Positions 24,327 to 32,487 of a DNA stretch of 64,000 nt are shown piece after piece (positions within the stretch are counted from its first letter, which is position 1; each line of letters starts with the position of its first letter). The notes beneath the pieces were generated by a model. It saw nothing but the letters and a program-made list of their open reading frames with translations, ran no database searches and was not told the origin of the DNA. Location: positions 5,766,001-5,830,000 of the forward strand of contig NZ_CP110636.1 of assembly GCF_026153355.1 (NCBI RefSeq), given 5' to 3'. This DNA comes from Streptomyces endophytica. Its GTDB lineage: Bacteria > Actinomycetota > Actinomycetes > Streptomycetales > Streptomycetaceae. Made by a program: the position numbers and the translations under genes.

Positions 24327-25166
24327 ATGGCTACCCACGAGGGTGAACTACGGGAGTTCGGGCGGGAGGCGGCGGGTGATCCGCTCACGACGCCTCCCAG
24401 CGTGCTCCGCCTGGCACAGGTGGCCGTACCCTGGCAGGTCGGCCCGTACTTCCGCACCTCTCCTGAGGATCCGGTTCTCCTCGGCCACTATGCGGAATTC
24501 GCCGGACGTCACGTAGCTTTGGAAGAACATCGGCAGCTCGCGCGACTGGGCACCGACCAGGGATACGAAATCTGCACTGGCCCGCAGGGAACGGTGCAAG
24601 CAGCGCTGCTCGACTACAACGAGCCCCTCCGATTCGTGAACTCCTCTCCCGAGCACTTCGCACAGTCGCTCCTTGAGCTGGACCAATTGCTGCGCGCTGT
24701 CCTCACGACTGACCAGCCTCAGGCCGCTGCGGACGCATTCGCCCAGACTGAGCAGCGTCTGCGCACGATGGACCCGACCGCCTTCGCCAACCAGGAGAAC
24801 TGGTGGCCCCTCGTCCTCGATGACATCCGTGACACGTCCAGTGCCGATTGGTATGCAGCCTTCGAGTACATCGGCGCTGATGGCCACAAGCAGATCGTGA
24901 CCCAGTCCGGGAGTATCGGGCTGCACCCCGAGGAGCGACTCTGGTCCTCCTTGCATGGAGCAGGCATCGAGCCCAGCCAAGTGCTGAGAATCCACACCGA
25001 ATTGGAGGCATGCTTCATGCCCGGCCACTACTGCTCCCTGTGGATGGAGCAGACCTTCCCGGACGCCGAACTGACCCACAACTTCCCCTACGGGGAAACC
25101 GCTGAATCCCGTGCCCAGGGCATCCGCCTCCTTCGCGAAGCCGCCGCCCAGCCTCCCAAGCAATAA
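24327..25166 (+). CDS. SUKH-like protein fused to a deaminase-like domain
   Basis: A 279-residue protein from ATG 24327 behind GAGGAG. The first ~130 residues look like a SUKH-4 domain (VAVPWQVGPYFRTSPEDPVLLG, RLGTDQGYEICTGPQGTVQ, NEPLRFVNSSPEHFAQSLLEL). The C-terminal ~90 residues carry H200-P-E202 in GLHPEER and C229-x6-C236 in TELEACFMPGHYCSLWM, then PDAELTHNFPYGETAES. This aligns with the toxin's end, motif by motif, so it is very likely a zinc deaminase fold too. No secretion head is present: it should act inside the cell. The stop overlaps a possible ATG of the NTPase gene. Whether it is an immunity protein, an effector or both is open. Confidence 0.75.
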   Translation: MATHEGELREFGREAAGDPLTTPPSVLRLAQVAVPWQVGPYFRTSPEDPVLLGHYAEFAGRHVALEEHRQLARLGTDQGYEICTGPQGTVQAALLDYNEPLRFVNSSPEHFAQSLLELDQLLRAVLTTDQPQAAADAFAQTEQRLRTMDPTAFANQENWWPLVLDDIRDTSSADWYAAFEYIGADGHKQIVTQSGSIGLHPEERLWSSLHGAGIEPSQVLRIHTELEACFMPGHYCSLWMEQTFPDAELTHNFPYGETAESRAQGIRLLREAAAQPPKQ

Positions 25167-25189
25167 TGCAGCGAGGGGATGACCACATC

Positions 25190-26953
25190 ATGACCACCGC
25201 TACGTCGGCACCCGACATGGCGGCGTGGCCACCGTTGGAGCCACACCGCGAAGATGCCGGCCGCGCGCTGCTCGACTGGGCAGCAACGGCCGACGAAAGT
25301 CTCCCGCGTCTGTGTCTGCTCCGCGGAGACCGGGCGAGCGGCAAGAGCCACCTGCTCGCTTGGTTCCTCGCCGGCTCGGCACCCCACCCCCGCACCGTTG
25401 CCCACGCCACCGTCCCCGCCGCAGGGCTCATCACTGAAGCCCTTGCCTGGGGGATGAGCCGTCAACTCGGCTATGGTCCCTTGCCTCCGCACCAACTTCT
25501 GAACCGTATCGCCGTAGACGATCGTCCGCTGCTCCTGCTGGTGCCTGACCTCCATCTCGCCGGGCGTGGCCCCTCGGGCCAACCGTCGGCCCAGCCGCAG
25601 ACGATCGTCGACGAACTCCTCGCGCCGCTTCTGCAATTCGCGCACGTGCGGGTCGTCGTGGAGACCGGCAGCACTGACCTCCTCAGCTCCGCAAACCCCT
25701 ACATCATCGACCTCGGCCCGTCGTCGCATCTTGGCGCCGCCTCCGAAGGCGCATCGACTGCGGACTTCGCATCCACGCTCGCCACGGTGCCTCGAACGTC
25801 GGACGGCAGGCTCCTGTGGAACCAGGCTCCTGCTCAGACCCGGGAGTACGTCCTCGATGCCGCGCTTGATGCAGGCGACGGCACGGCAGTACGCAACCTG
25901 CTCGCCGACCCGGGATTCCTGATACACGGTTCCACCACCGCCATCACTGCCACGCTCAACAGCCCATCCACCATTGCCCCCGCTGGTCTGCGCAGCATCT
26001 GGGACCGCGTGGCCCCGCAACTGGCGATCAAGGAATACGGCGACACCGAGCGGGCCGCACTGCTGCATGCCGCTGCCCTCGCCACCAGTCCTACCCTCAG
26101 TGAATACCTGCGGCCCCTCGCCGAGCAGCACCACTGGACAGCCACCTGGGCACACCATGACGCCCCGACCGTCGCTCACTGCCACATCCCGGGAAACGGC
26201 GACCAGTTGCTTGCCTCAGACGCACTGGGCCGCGTCCACCTCCACCATCTCACCACGGGCAACAGGACCGGCACGGTGCCCACACCCGCGGCGCTGAGGC
26301 CCTCTGAAATCGCAGCGGCCGCCCCCGACGCCTTGTTGCTTCTCGACGAAACCGGGCCATTGCATCACCTGACCTCGGACGACGAGAGCACAGCGGCCAC
26401 CGTGCTCGGGCACATCGCCTCCCACCACGACCACATGCTGCTGACCTCTGATGGCTCCCGGCCCACTGCCCTCGGCTCCTGCCCGCAGTCCTCTCTGGCA
26501 GTCGTCGGCGACGCCGCCGGAGCGGTACACCTGTGGTCCCTGGCCGAGTATCGCCCCATGCCACAATCCTGCCGCCTGCATTCCGCCCCGATCACGGCCG
26601 TCACTTGCCTGCGGCTGCCTGAGGACGACCTCTCCTTCGTCATCAGCGCAGCTTTCGACGGATCGATCCGCCTATGGGAAACCTCCCAAGGCCCCATGGA
26701 AGGGCCTGTCGACCAAAGGCCGGCCCTTGTCACGGCCCTCGCAGCCGCCGACACCCCTGTCGGTCCATTGCTCGCCGCCGCGTGGAACGACGCCGAACTG
26801 CACCTGTGGCACCTCTCAAGCGGAAGCGTCCAAACCCTGCCGCTGATCTACCGCTGTCATGCCCTGACGCTTTCCTCCAACGGGCAGTTGACCATCGGTG
26901 GGCCGGACGGTCTCCACGCCATACACCTTGATCTCGATCGCCTCTGGGGCTGA
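25190..26953 (+). CDS. P-loop NTPase (STAND-like) with C-terminal WD40-like propeller
   Basis: 587 residues from ATG 25190 (GAGGGG upstream); an ATG at 25166 overlapping the previous stop (TAATG) is an alternative. Walker A is G46-DRASG-K52-S in CLLRGDRASGKSHLL, a Walker B-like strand is RPLLLLVPDLHLAG near 115, and a sensor-like VRVVVETGSTDLL follows. The C-terminal half has propeller repeats (SLAVVGDAAGAVHLWSLAE, FVISAAFDGSIRLWET, AAAWNDAELHLWHLSSG). This is the architecture of signal-sensing STAND NTPases used in bacterial conflict and phage defence. Coupled to the SUKH-deaminase gene, it may sense a trigger and control that protein. Confidence 0.75.
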   Translation: MTTATSAPDMAAWPPLEPHREDAGRALLDWAATADESLPRLCLLRGDRASGKSHLLAWFLAGSAPHPRTVAHATVPAAGLITEALAWGMSRQLGYGPLPPHQLLNRIAVDDRPLLLLVPDLHLAGRGPSGQPSAQPQTIVDELLAPLLQFAHVRVVVETGSTDLLSSANPYIIDLGPSSHLGAASEGASTADFASTLATVPRTSDGRLLWNQAPAQTREYVLDAALDAGDGTAVRNLLADPGFLIHGSTTAITATLNSPSTIAPAGLRSIWDRVAPQLAIKEYGDTERAALLHAAALATSPTLSEYLRPLAEQHHWTATWAHHDAPTVAHCHIPGNGDQLLASDALGRVHLHHLTTGNRTGTVPTPAALRPSEIAAAAPDALLLLDETGPLHHLTSDDESTAATVLGHIASHHDHMLLTSDGSRPTALGSCPQSSLAVVGDAAGAVHLWSLAEYRPMPQSCRLHSAPITAVTCLRLPEDDLSFVISAAFDGSIRLWETSQGPMEGPVDQRPALVTALAAADTPVGPLLAAAWNDAELHLWHLSSGSVQTLPLIYRCHALTLSSNGQLTIGGPDGLHAIHLDLDRLWG

Positions 26954-27200
26954 TCCCCCCATTGGCGCGGCGCAATTGACGCCGCCGCCTCCCCCGTTGG
27001 ACGGTCACAGCCCCCCGCTCGACCTGCAGGGCGCTTCGGCGGGACCTGGCGTGTCATCAGGAAGGTCAGCAACGAGTCAGCATAGGTACGGCCAGAGCCG
27101 ACCAGAGATGGGGGAACCTGCAACTTGGCGTGAACCGAGGTTAACCTCATGACCTGGCAAGACGCTGGTCACGAGGCCAACCTCAGCCCTACCTCCACCC

Positions 27201-27231
27201 GATTCGGGCGATCCCCCGCGTCGCCCGAATC
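27201..27231 (+). terminator. 11-bp perfect hairpin
   Basis: GATTCGGGCGA (27201-27211) and TCGCCCGAATC (27221-27231) with a 9-base loop. It is 248 bases after the NTPase gene, the first strong hairpin on that transcript, so it probably ends the island's rightward transcription. Confidence 0.6.
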
Positions 27232-27289
27232 AGGCTGCTCTCCGGATTCCGCCCGAGGGGACGAACTTCCGGTGGCCGTCTGAGTATAT

Positions 27290-27302
27290 TGGCTCTCAGC
27301 CA
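27290..27302. promoter_or_regulatory. Possible TetR operator
   Basis: TGGCT-CTC-AGCCA is a perfect 13-bp palindrome at 27290-27302, right after a TATATT element and 20 bases upstream of the TetR start. Its place suits autoregulation by the gene it precedes. Confidence 0.4.
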
Positions 27303-27322
27303 GTCAACGCAGGAGTTACAGG

Positions 27323-27981
27323 ATGTCCCCCCGCAGCGCATCGGTCAATGAAGAATTGCGGCGGCGCTCCCGCGAGCGGCTGTTGCAAGCGACGGTCGAT
27401 CTGGTAGGGGAGCGCGGGTACGAGGCGACGACGCTCGGGGACATCGCCCAGCGGGCCGGGGCGGCGCGCGGGCTGATCTCGTACTACTTCCCGGGCAAGC
27501 GTCAGCTGCTCCAGTCCGCCGTGCACCGGCTGATGCACCTCACCCTGCAGGCGGCGCTGGAGCGTGAACCGCGGCCCACCGGGCCGGACGCGGGACGGGA
27601 ACTGCTGGCCCGGGCCATCGACGCGATCCTCGGGCTGGCGCACGACCGGGCGTTGCTGATGCGGACGCACATGGCGGGGATCCTGACGGCCGAAGGGTTC
27701 ATCCAGTGTCCCGAGCAGCAGCGGCTGGCGCAGTTGCTGCGGGAGACGGTCGTGGCGTACGGCTCGGCGGACCCGGACACCGACTATCCCTTGCTGCGGG
27801 CCCTGTTGATGGGCGCGGTGGTGCCGATGCTGCTGCCGGGGCACCGATGCCGCGGGCCCGGCTGCGGGCCGAGCTGTTCCAGCGGTACGGGCTGGACTGG
27901 GAACTGGGCGTCCCACCGGGCGAGAAGCCCGCCGCGGCGACCCGGCCGCGCGACAACTCCCCTCAGCTGGCGGGTAGTTGA
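27323..27981 (+). pseudogene. TetR-family regulator, frameshifted near the C-terminus
   Basis: From ATG 27323 (GGAG upstream) the protein has a normal TetR helix-turn-helix: RERLLQATVDLVGERGYEATTL and DIAQRAGAARGLISYYFPGKRQLL (residues 18-60). The ligand domain runs on to VVPMLLPG, then the frame is lost at the GGGG run 27838-27841. One added G would restore APMPRARLRAELFQRYGLDWEL and a stop at 27981, giving about 219 residues, normal for the family. As read, the unshifted frame continues to 28141 with low-complexity sequence. Probably a sequencing or assembly indel rather than a dead gene. Target unknown. Confidence 0.75.
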
Positions 27982-28043
27982 GGTACCCGTTACGGGTGGG
28001 CGGGCCCTGGGGCGGAGGTGTCTCCGGGACCTCGGCGGCCGTG

Positions 28044-29153
28044 TCAGCGTTTGTTGTGACGGGGTGTCAAGAGGCCCTCGTCGCGGGCTCCGGCGATCAG
28101 CCGCAGTGATCGCCGGCGGTTGCGTCCGGTGGCGAGCATGACGGCCAGCACCGGGTCGCGCCCCTCGCGCTGGGCCTGCCGGTAGGCGTCCGCGGCGAGC
28201 TTGCGGCGCTCGGCGACCCGTTTCCGGGCGAGCGGCGCCGAGCGGGTGCGCGCCTCCGCCCCGTCCCCCTGCGCCGCCGCCTCGCCCGTCGCTTCCGTGG
28301 CCCGCTCGTCCGTCCCGACGCGGTCCTCCGCCCCGGCCTCGGCCGCTGGTTCCGTCTGGGCGCGCTCGTCGCCTTCGGGACCCGCCGTGTCCGTCCCACC
28401 GGCCGCCTCCGCCGCCGCGTCGGCCGACTGCTCGGCGAGCGGCGCCGACTGCCCGACGGGGGGCTCCGGCGGTTCGGTGACCCGGGCCGCCCCACCGGTG
28501 CCCCGGACCGGTCCGGTCGTCGACTTCGTCGGCGCCGCCGGCCCCTTGGACGGCCGTTCCGCAGCCCGGCCGGTCGGCGGGGGGTCGGCCACGCCGGCCG
28601 TCGGGCCGGTCACCGGCGAGTCCTCCACGGCAGCCGCCGGTCCGCGTGCCGGGCCGGCCGACGACTCCCGGGGCGCGCCGGCCGGTGCGCTCGGCGCCGG
28701 GCCGGTCGCGGGTGCGCCCGCCGGGCGCACCATCCGCTCCGGTGATCCGGCGGCCGGGCCGGGCTGGCGGGGTGTCGGGCGGTGCTTCCGCGGGCGCCCG
28801 GTGGCCGCCCGGAAGGCGTCGTCCAGGGGGCCCTCGATCCAGCGGCCCAGGTCGGCGAGGCCGTCCAGGGTGAGCGGCGGGTCGGCCCGTACGTCCTCGA
28901 CGGTGATGTGGTCGTCGGAGACCGTCACGAGGACGTCGATACGGGCGCCGTCGGCGAACGTCAGCCGGGCGCTGCACCAGGGGCCCAGCGGGTCGAGCCG
29001 GGGTGCGGTCGGGCCGGCCGGCTCGTCCGGTGCGGCGGGCGTGCGCGCGGGCGCGGCGGAGCCGTGCGCCTGCAGCTCCCACGTGGGCCACTCCCGTGGC
29101 GCGCCCTGGGCTTCATATCGGTGATTAACGGTATAAAAGTCACTTTCCGACAC
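28044..29153 (-). CDS. DUF6214 family protein with long Pro/Ala/Gly linker
   Basis: A 369-residue protein from GTG 29153. The N-terminal domain (WPTWELQAHG, PWCSARLTFADGARIDVLV, ITVEDVRADPPLTLDGLADL, RWIEGPLDDAFR) and the C-terminal helix-turn-helix-like segment (RKLAADAYRQAQ, DPVLAVMLATGRNRRRSLRL, IAGARDEGLLTPRHNKR) match Streptomyces DUF6214 proteins, which tend to be shorter. Here about 190 residues of Ala/Pro/Gly/Glu-rich linker separate the two. The C-terminal end resembles regulators that recognise DNA, but this is not proven. The first codons are AT-rich (FYTVN), unlike the rest. Confidence 0.7.
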   Translation of the reverse strand: MSESDFYTVNHRYEAQGAPREWPTWELQAHGSAAPARTPAAPDEPAGPTAPRLDPLGPWCSARLTFADGARIDVLVTVSDDHITVEDVRADPPLTLDGLADLGRWIEGPLDDAFRAATGRPRKHRPTPRQPGPAAGSPERMVRPAGAPATGPAPSAPAGAPRESSAGPARGPAAAVEDSPVTGPTAGVADPPPTGRAAERPSKGPAAPTKSTTGPVRGTGGAARVTEPPEPPVGQSAPLAEQSADAAAEAAGGTDTAGPEGDERAQTEPAAEAGAEDRVGTDERATEATGEAAAQGDGAEARTRSAPLARKRVAERRKLAADAYRQAQREGRDPVLAVMLATGRNRRRSLRLIAGARDEGLLTPRHNKR

Positions 29154-29289
29154 ATTGAAAACCTAGCCTCCAGCCCACCCGGCCCAGTAGCGCGGCACGC
29201 TCATCCCACCGGGAGCAACCCCGATAGCGCATCTCCCGTCGCGCGCCCGCCGGTGCGATCCTGGGGTTATCCCGCGGAAGGGGCCACTC

Positions 29290-30660
29290 GTGCTTCGTGT
29301 CGCAGTGATCGGTTCGGGACCCAGCGGCGTCTACACCGCCCAGTCCCTCGTCGAGCAGGAGATCGTGCCGGACATCGAGGTCTATGTCCTGGACCGGCTG
29401 CCGTGCCCGTACGGCCTGGTGCGCTACGGGGTCGCCCCTGATCACGAGAAGATCAAATCGCTGCAGAACAACCTGCGTACGGTGCTGGAGCACCCCCGGG
29501 TGCGCTTCGTGGGAAATGTGGAGGCAGGGGCTCCGGGGCTGGGCGTCGAGGAGCTGCGGGAGATCTTCGACGCGGTGGTGTTCTGTGTGGGCGCGGCCAC
29601 CGACCGGCATCTGGGCATCCCCGGTGAGGACCTGCCCGGCAGCCACCCGGCGACCGATTTCGTCGCCTGGTACAGCGCGCACCCGGACGCGGCCGCGACC
29701 CGCTTCGCCCTCACCGCGCGGTCGGCCGTCGTGATCGGGGTGGGGAACGTGGCGGTGGACGTGGCGCGGATGCTCTCGCGGGCGGCCGCCGAGCTGGCCG
29801 CCACCGACATGCCGCAGGGTCCGCTGGGCGCGCTCGCGGACAGCCGGGTCGAGGACGTGTGGATGGTGGGCCGACGCGGGCCCTCCCAGGCCAAGTTCAC
29901 GACCAAGGAGCTGCGCGAGCTGGGGTCGCTGCCGGGCACCGAGGTGCTGGTGCGGCCCGAGGAGCTGGCGCTGGATCCGGCGTACCGGGACCCGGCTGGT
30001 CTGCCGGCGGTGGCCCGGCGCAACGTCGAGGTGCTGCGGGGCTGGGCGGAGCGGCCGAACGGCGGCGGCGCTCCGGTGGGCCGGCGGCGCCGGATCCACC
30101 TGCGGTTCTTCCTGCGGCCGGTGGAAATGCTCGGCGACGCCGGCGGGGTGCGGGCCGTCCGGTTCGAGCGGACCGCGCCCGACGGGTCGGGCGGGGTCAC
30201 CGGGACCGGCCGATTCGAGGAGATCGAGGGGCAGTTGGTGCTGCGCTCGGTCGGCTACCGGGGGACGCCGCAGCCGGGGCTGCCGTTCGACGAGGCGACC
30301 GGGACCGTGCCGCACACCGCGGGGCGGGTGCTGGCGGAGGGGGCACCGCTGCCCGGCGTCTATGTGGCGGGCTGGATCAAGCGGGGCCCTACGGGCGTGA
30401 TCGGCACGAACCGGCCGTGCGCCAAGGAGACCGCGCAGTCGCTGCTGGCGGACGCGGCCACGCTGGCGGGGCGGGCGACGGCCGGGGACCCGGTGGCCGC
30501 GCTGGCCCGGGCGGGGCAGCGGCCGGTCCTGTGGCCGGGCTGGCTCGCCATCGAGGCCGCCGAGGCGGAATGGGGCCAGGGGCTGGGGCGCGGCACGGTC
30601 AAGCTGCCGGACTGGGCGGGCCTGTTGGCGGCGGCCCAGGCGGCGGACACGAGCCGCTGA
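29290..30660 (+). CDS. Ferredoxin/adrenodoxin-type NADP+ reductase (FprA family)
   Basis: A 456-residue flavoenzyme from GTG 29290. FAD site VAVIGSGPSGVYTAQSL at residues 4-20, the family motif PCPYGLVRYGVAPDHEKIK, the NADPH site VIGVGNVAVDVARML, and GWIKRGPTGVIGTNRP near the end. FprA-type enzymes pass electrons between NADPH and ferredoxins, often serving cytochromes P450. No ferredoxin gene is adjacent; a P450 lies at 55 kb. Length and all motifs are normal. It is followed, facing the other way, by the ArsR-type gene. Confidence 0.92.
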   Translation: MLRVAVIGSGPSGVYTAQSLVEQEIVPDIEVYVLDRLPCPYGLVRYGVAPDHEKIKSLQNNLRTVLEHPRVRFVGNVEAGAPGLGVEELREIFDAVVFCVGAATDRHLGIPGEDLPGSHPATDFVAWYSAHPDAAATRFALTARSAVVIGVGNVAVDVARMLSRAAAELAATDMPQGPLGALADSRVEDVWMVGRRGPSQAKFTTKELRELGSLPGTEVLVRPEELALDPAYRDPAGLPAVARRNVEVLRGWAERPNGGGAPVGRRRRIHLRFFLRPVEMLGDAGGVRAVRFERTAPDGSGGVTGTGRFEEIEGQLVLRSVGYRGTPQPGLPFDEATGTVPHTAGRVLAEGAPLPGVYVAGWIKRGPTGVIGTNRPCAKETAQSLLADAATLAGRATAGDPVAALARAGQRPVLWPGWLAIEAAEAEWGQGLGRGTVKLPDWAGLLAAAQAADTSR

Positions 30661-30682
30661 GGCCCGGCGGGCGGTGCCGGCG

Positions 30683-31054
30683 TCACTCCTCCCCGAGCCG
30701 GCAGGCCTGGAGGTCGGCCGCCCTCAGGACGTCGTCGATCAGGCCGGGGAAGAGCGTTTCCAGGTCGGCCGTGCGCAGCCGGTTCATCTTGGCCGTGCCC
30801 CGGTAGAACTGCTCGATCACGCCGTGCTCCCGCAGCACCCGGAAGTGGTGCGTACAGGTCGACTTGCTGACCGGCAGCTCGATGTCCGCGCAGTTCAGCT
30901 CGCCCTCGGCGGCGGCGAGCCGGCACACGACCCGCAGGCGCATGGGGTCGGCGAGGGCGTGCAGGACGCCGGCGAGCCGGATCTCCTCGCGGGCCGGGTG
31001 GGCGAGCGCGCGCGATCCCGGCACGGCGCCGGGGGAAGTCGTATCGGTCGGCAT
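30683..31054 (-). CDS. ArsR-type winged-helix regulator
   Basis: A 123-residue protein from ATG 31054 (MPTDTTSPG). The winged helix is LAGVLHALADPMRLRVVCRLA, then ELNCADIELPVSKSTCTHHFRVLREHGVIEQFYRG, with helix 3 as the DNA-reading helix. No metal-binding cysteine pair of the classic arsenic type stands out. It is divergent from an Old Yellow Enzyme gene; such pairs respond to reactive electrophiles or redox signals, and the regulator would repress both genes through the palindromic sites between them. Confidence 0.85.
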   Translation of the reverse strand: MPTDTTSPGAVPGSRALAHPAREEIRLAGVLHALADPMRLRVVCRLAAAEGELNCADIELPVSKSTCTHHFRVLREHGVIEQFYRGTAKMNRLRTADLETLFPGLIDDVLRAADLQACRLGEE

Positions 31055-31236
31055 GACGGCTCCTGTGGGGTCTGCGGGCCCGCTCTCCGGGTTCCGGGGG
31101 CCTGACGCCCGGTCCGCAGGCTCATTGTACGAGAAGCGTCGTAGTTTGACACCTGGCGTAGTACGGTGGTTATCGTACAAGCGCGGGGCCGGTCCGGCTC
31201 CCGTCCTTCCCGCACACCCAGGCACAGGAGCCCGCC
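31055..31236. promoter_or_regulatory. Divergent control region with paired TTGTACGA/TCGTACAA boxes
   Basis: TTGTACGA (31125-31132) and its reverse complement TCGTACAA (31173-31180) bracket a perfect -35 hexamer TTGACA (31146-31151). The boxes are likely operators of the ArsR-type protein, placed to cover the promoter of the oxidoreductase gene that starts at 31237. Confidence 0.6.
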
Positions 31237-32340
31237 GTGAGCGCACTGTTCGAGCCCATCACCCTTCGCTCGCTGACCATCCCGAACCGCCTCTGGATGG
31301 CGCCCATGTGCCAGTACTCCGCGGCTCCCGAGGGCCCCGAGGAAGGGGCGCCCAACGACTGGCACTTCCAGCACCTGGCCGCGCGGGCGACCGGCGGCAC
31401 CGGGCTGATCCTCACGGAGGCGACCGCGGTGCACCCCGACGGCCGGATCAGCCCGTACGACCTCGGGCTGTGGAACGACACCCAGACCGAGGCCTTCCGG
31501 CGCATCACCGCCTTCCTCAAGGCCCAGGGCACCACCCCCGGCATCCAGATCGCCCACGCCGGACGCAAGGCATCCACCGAGCGCACCTGGGTCAACCGCG
31601 GCGGCCCGATCCTGCCCGGTCAGCGGCACGGCTGGGAGCCCGTGGGACCGAGCCCGCTGCCGTTCGACGAGGGGTTCACCACGCCGGCGGAGCTGTCCGT
31701 CGGGCAGATCCAGGAACTCGTCGGGCAGTTCGGGGCGACCGCGCGCCGGGCGCTGGCGGCCGGCTTCGAGGTGGCCGAGATCCACGGCGCGCACGGCTAC
31801 CTGATCAACCAGTTCCTCTCCCCCTTCACCAACCGGCGCACCGACGCCTACGGCGGCTCGTACGAGAACCGGACGCGGTTCGCGCTGGAGGTCGTGGACG
31901 CCGTGCGGGCGCAGTGGCCGGACGAGCTGCCGGTCTTCTTCCGGATCTCGGCGACCGACTGGCTCGCAGAGGACGCGAGCGACGACCGCACGGGCTGGAC
32001 GGCCGACGACACCGTGCGCTTCGCCCGGGACCTGCGGGAGCACGGCATCGACCTGCTGGACACCTCCACCGGCGGCAACGCGCCGGACGCGAAGATCACC
32101 GCCGGACCGGGCTACCAGGTGCCGTTCGCCGAGCGCGTCAAGAAGGAGACCGGCCTGGCGGTGGGCGCCGTCGGACTGATCACCGAGGCGCGGCAGGCCG
32201 AGAAGATCGTCGCGGACGGCCAGGCGGACGCCGTGCTGCTCGGCCGGGAGCTGCTGCGCTCCCCCAGCTTCGCGCAGCACGCGGCGCGGGAGCTGGGCGC
32301 CGAGGTCCGGGTGCCGCAGCCGTACCACCGCGCCGGCTGA
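31237..32340 (+). CDS. NADH:flavin oxidoreductase, Old Yellow Enzyme (YqjM-like) family
   Basis: A 367-residue FMN enzyme from GTG 31237. It shows the short-type OYE features: RLWMAPMCQYSA with the Cys that touches FMN, NDWHFQHLAARATGGTGLILTEA, IQIAHAGRKAS (substrate histidine), HGAHGYLINQFLSPFTNRR and DAYGGSYENR. These enzymes reduce activated C=C bonds using NAD(P)H and often detoxify quinones or enals. Divergent from an ArsR-type repressor with which it shares an operator region, so expression is likely induced by its substrates. Confidence 0.92.
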   Translation: MSALFEPITLRSLTIPNRLWMAPMCQYSAAPEGPEEGAPNDWHFQHLAARATGGTGLILTEATAVHPDGRISPYDLGLWNDTQTEAFRRITAFLKAQGTTPGIQIAHAGRKASTERTWVNRGGPILPGQRHGWEPVGPSPLPFDEGFTTPAELSVGQIQELVGQFGATARRALAAGFEVAEIHGAHGYLINQFLSPFTNRRTDAYGGSYENRTRFALEVVDAVRAQWPDELPVFFRISATDWLAEDASDDRTGWTADDTVRFARDLREHGIDLLDTSTGGNAPDAKITAGPGYQVPFAERVKKETGLAVGAVGLITEARQAEKIVADGQADAVLLGRELLRSPSFAQHAARELGAEVRVPQPYHRAG

Positions 32341-32411
32341 AGCCGGTCCCAGGCCCCTCGGTCGGCGGTCTGCGGGACGCCGTCGCACGCCGTCCGACCT
32401 GCGCGGACGGG

Positions 32412-32478
32412 CTCCGGGACGCCGTTGTCAGTGGTCGGGTGCAGACTTGCCACCATCTGAGACAACGGCGTCCCGGAG
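32412..32478 (+). promoter_or_regulatory. 18-bp inverted repeat enclosing the ribosome site of the BNR gene
   Basis: CTCCGGGACGCCGTTGTC (32412-32429) and GACAACGGCGTCCCGGAG (32461-32478) are exact reverse complements around a 31-base loop that itself holds GTGG/CCAC ends. The right arm ends within GGAGG (32475-32479), the ribosome site of ATG 32488. In RNA the site would be hidden; in DNA it could be an operator. Confidence 0.7.
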
Positions 32479-32487
32479 GTTCGGGCC

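Larger units (their letters stand above)
26954..27322. other. Intergenic region closing the accessory island
   Basis: 369 bases without a supported gene. It contains the strong hairpin at 27201-27231 and, at its right end, the promoter/operator of the TetR gene. No direct repeat typical of an attachment site was seen at this border. Confidence 0.5.

Noticed and set aside
21000..27330. tRNA or attachment-site repeats flanking the toxin island
   Set aside because: No tRNA-like sequence and no matching direct repeat could be seen at the two borders, and no integrase gene is present.
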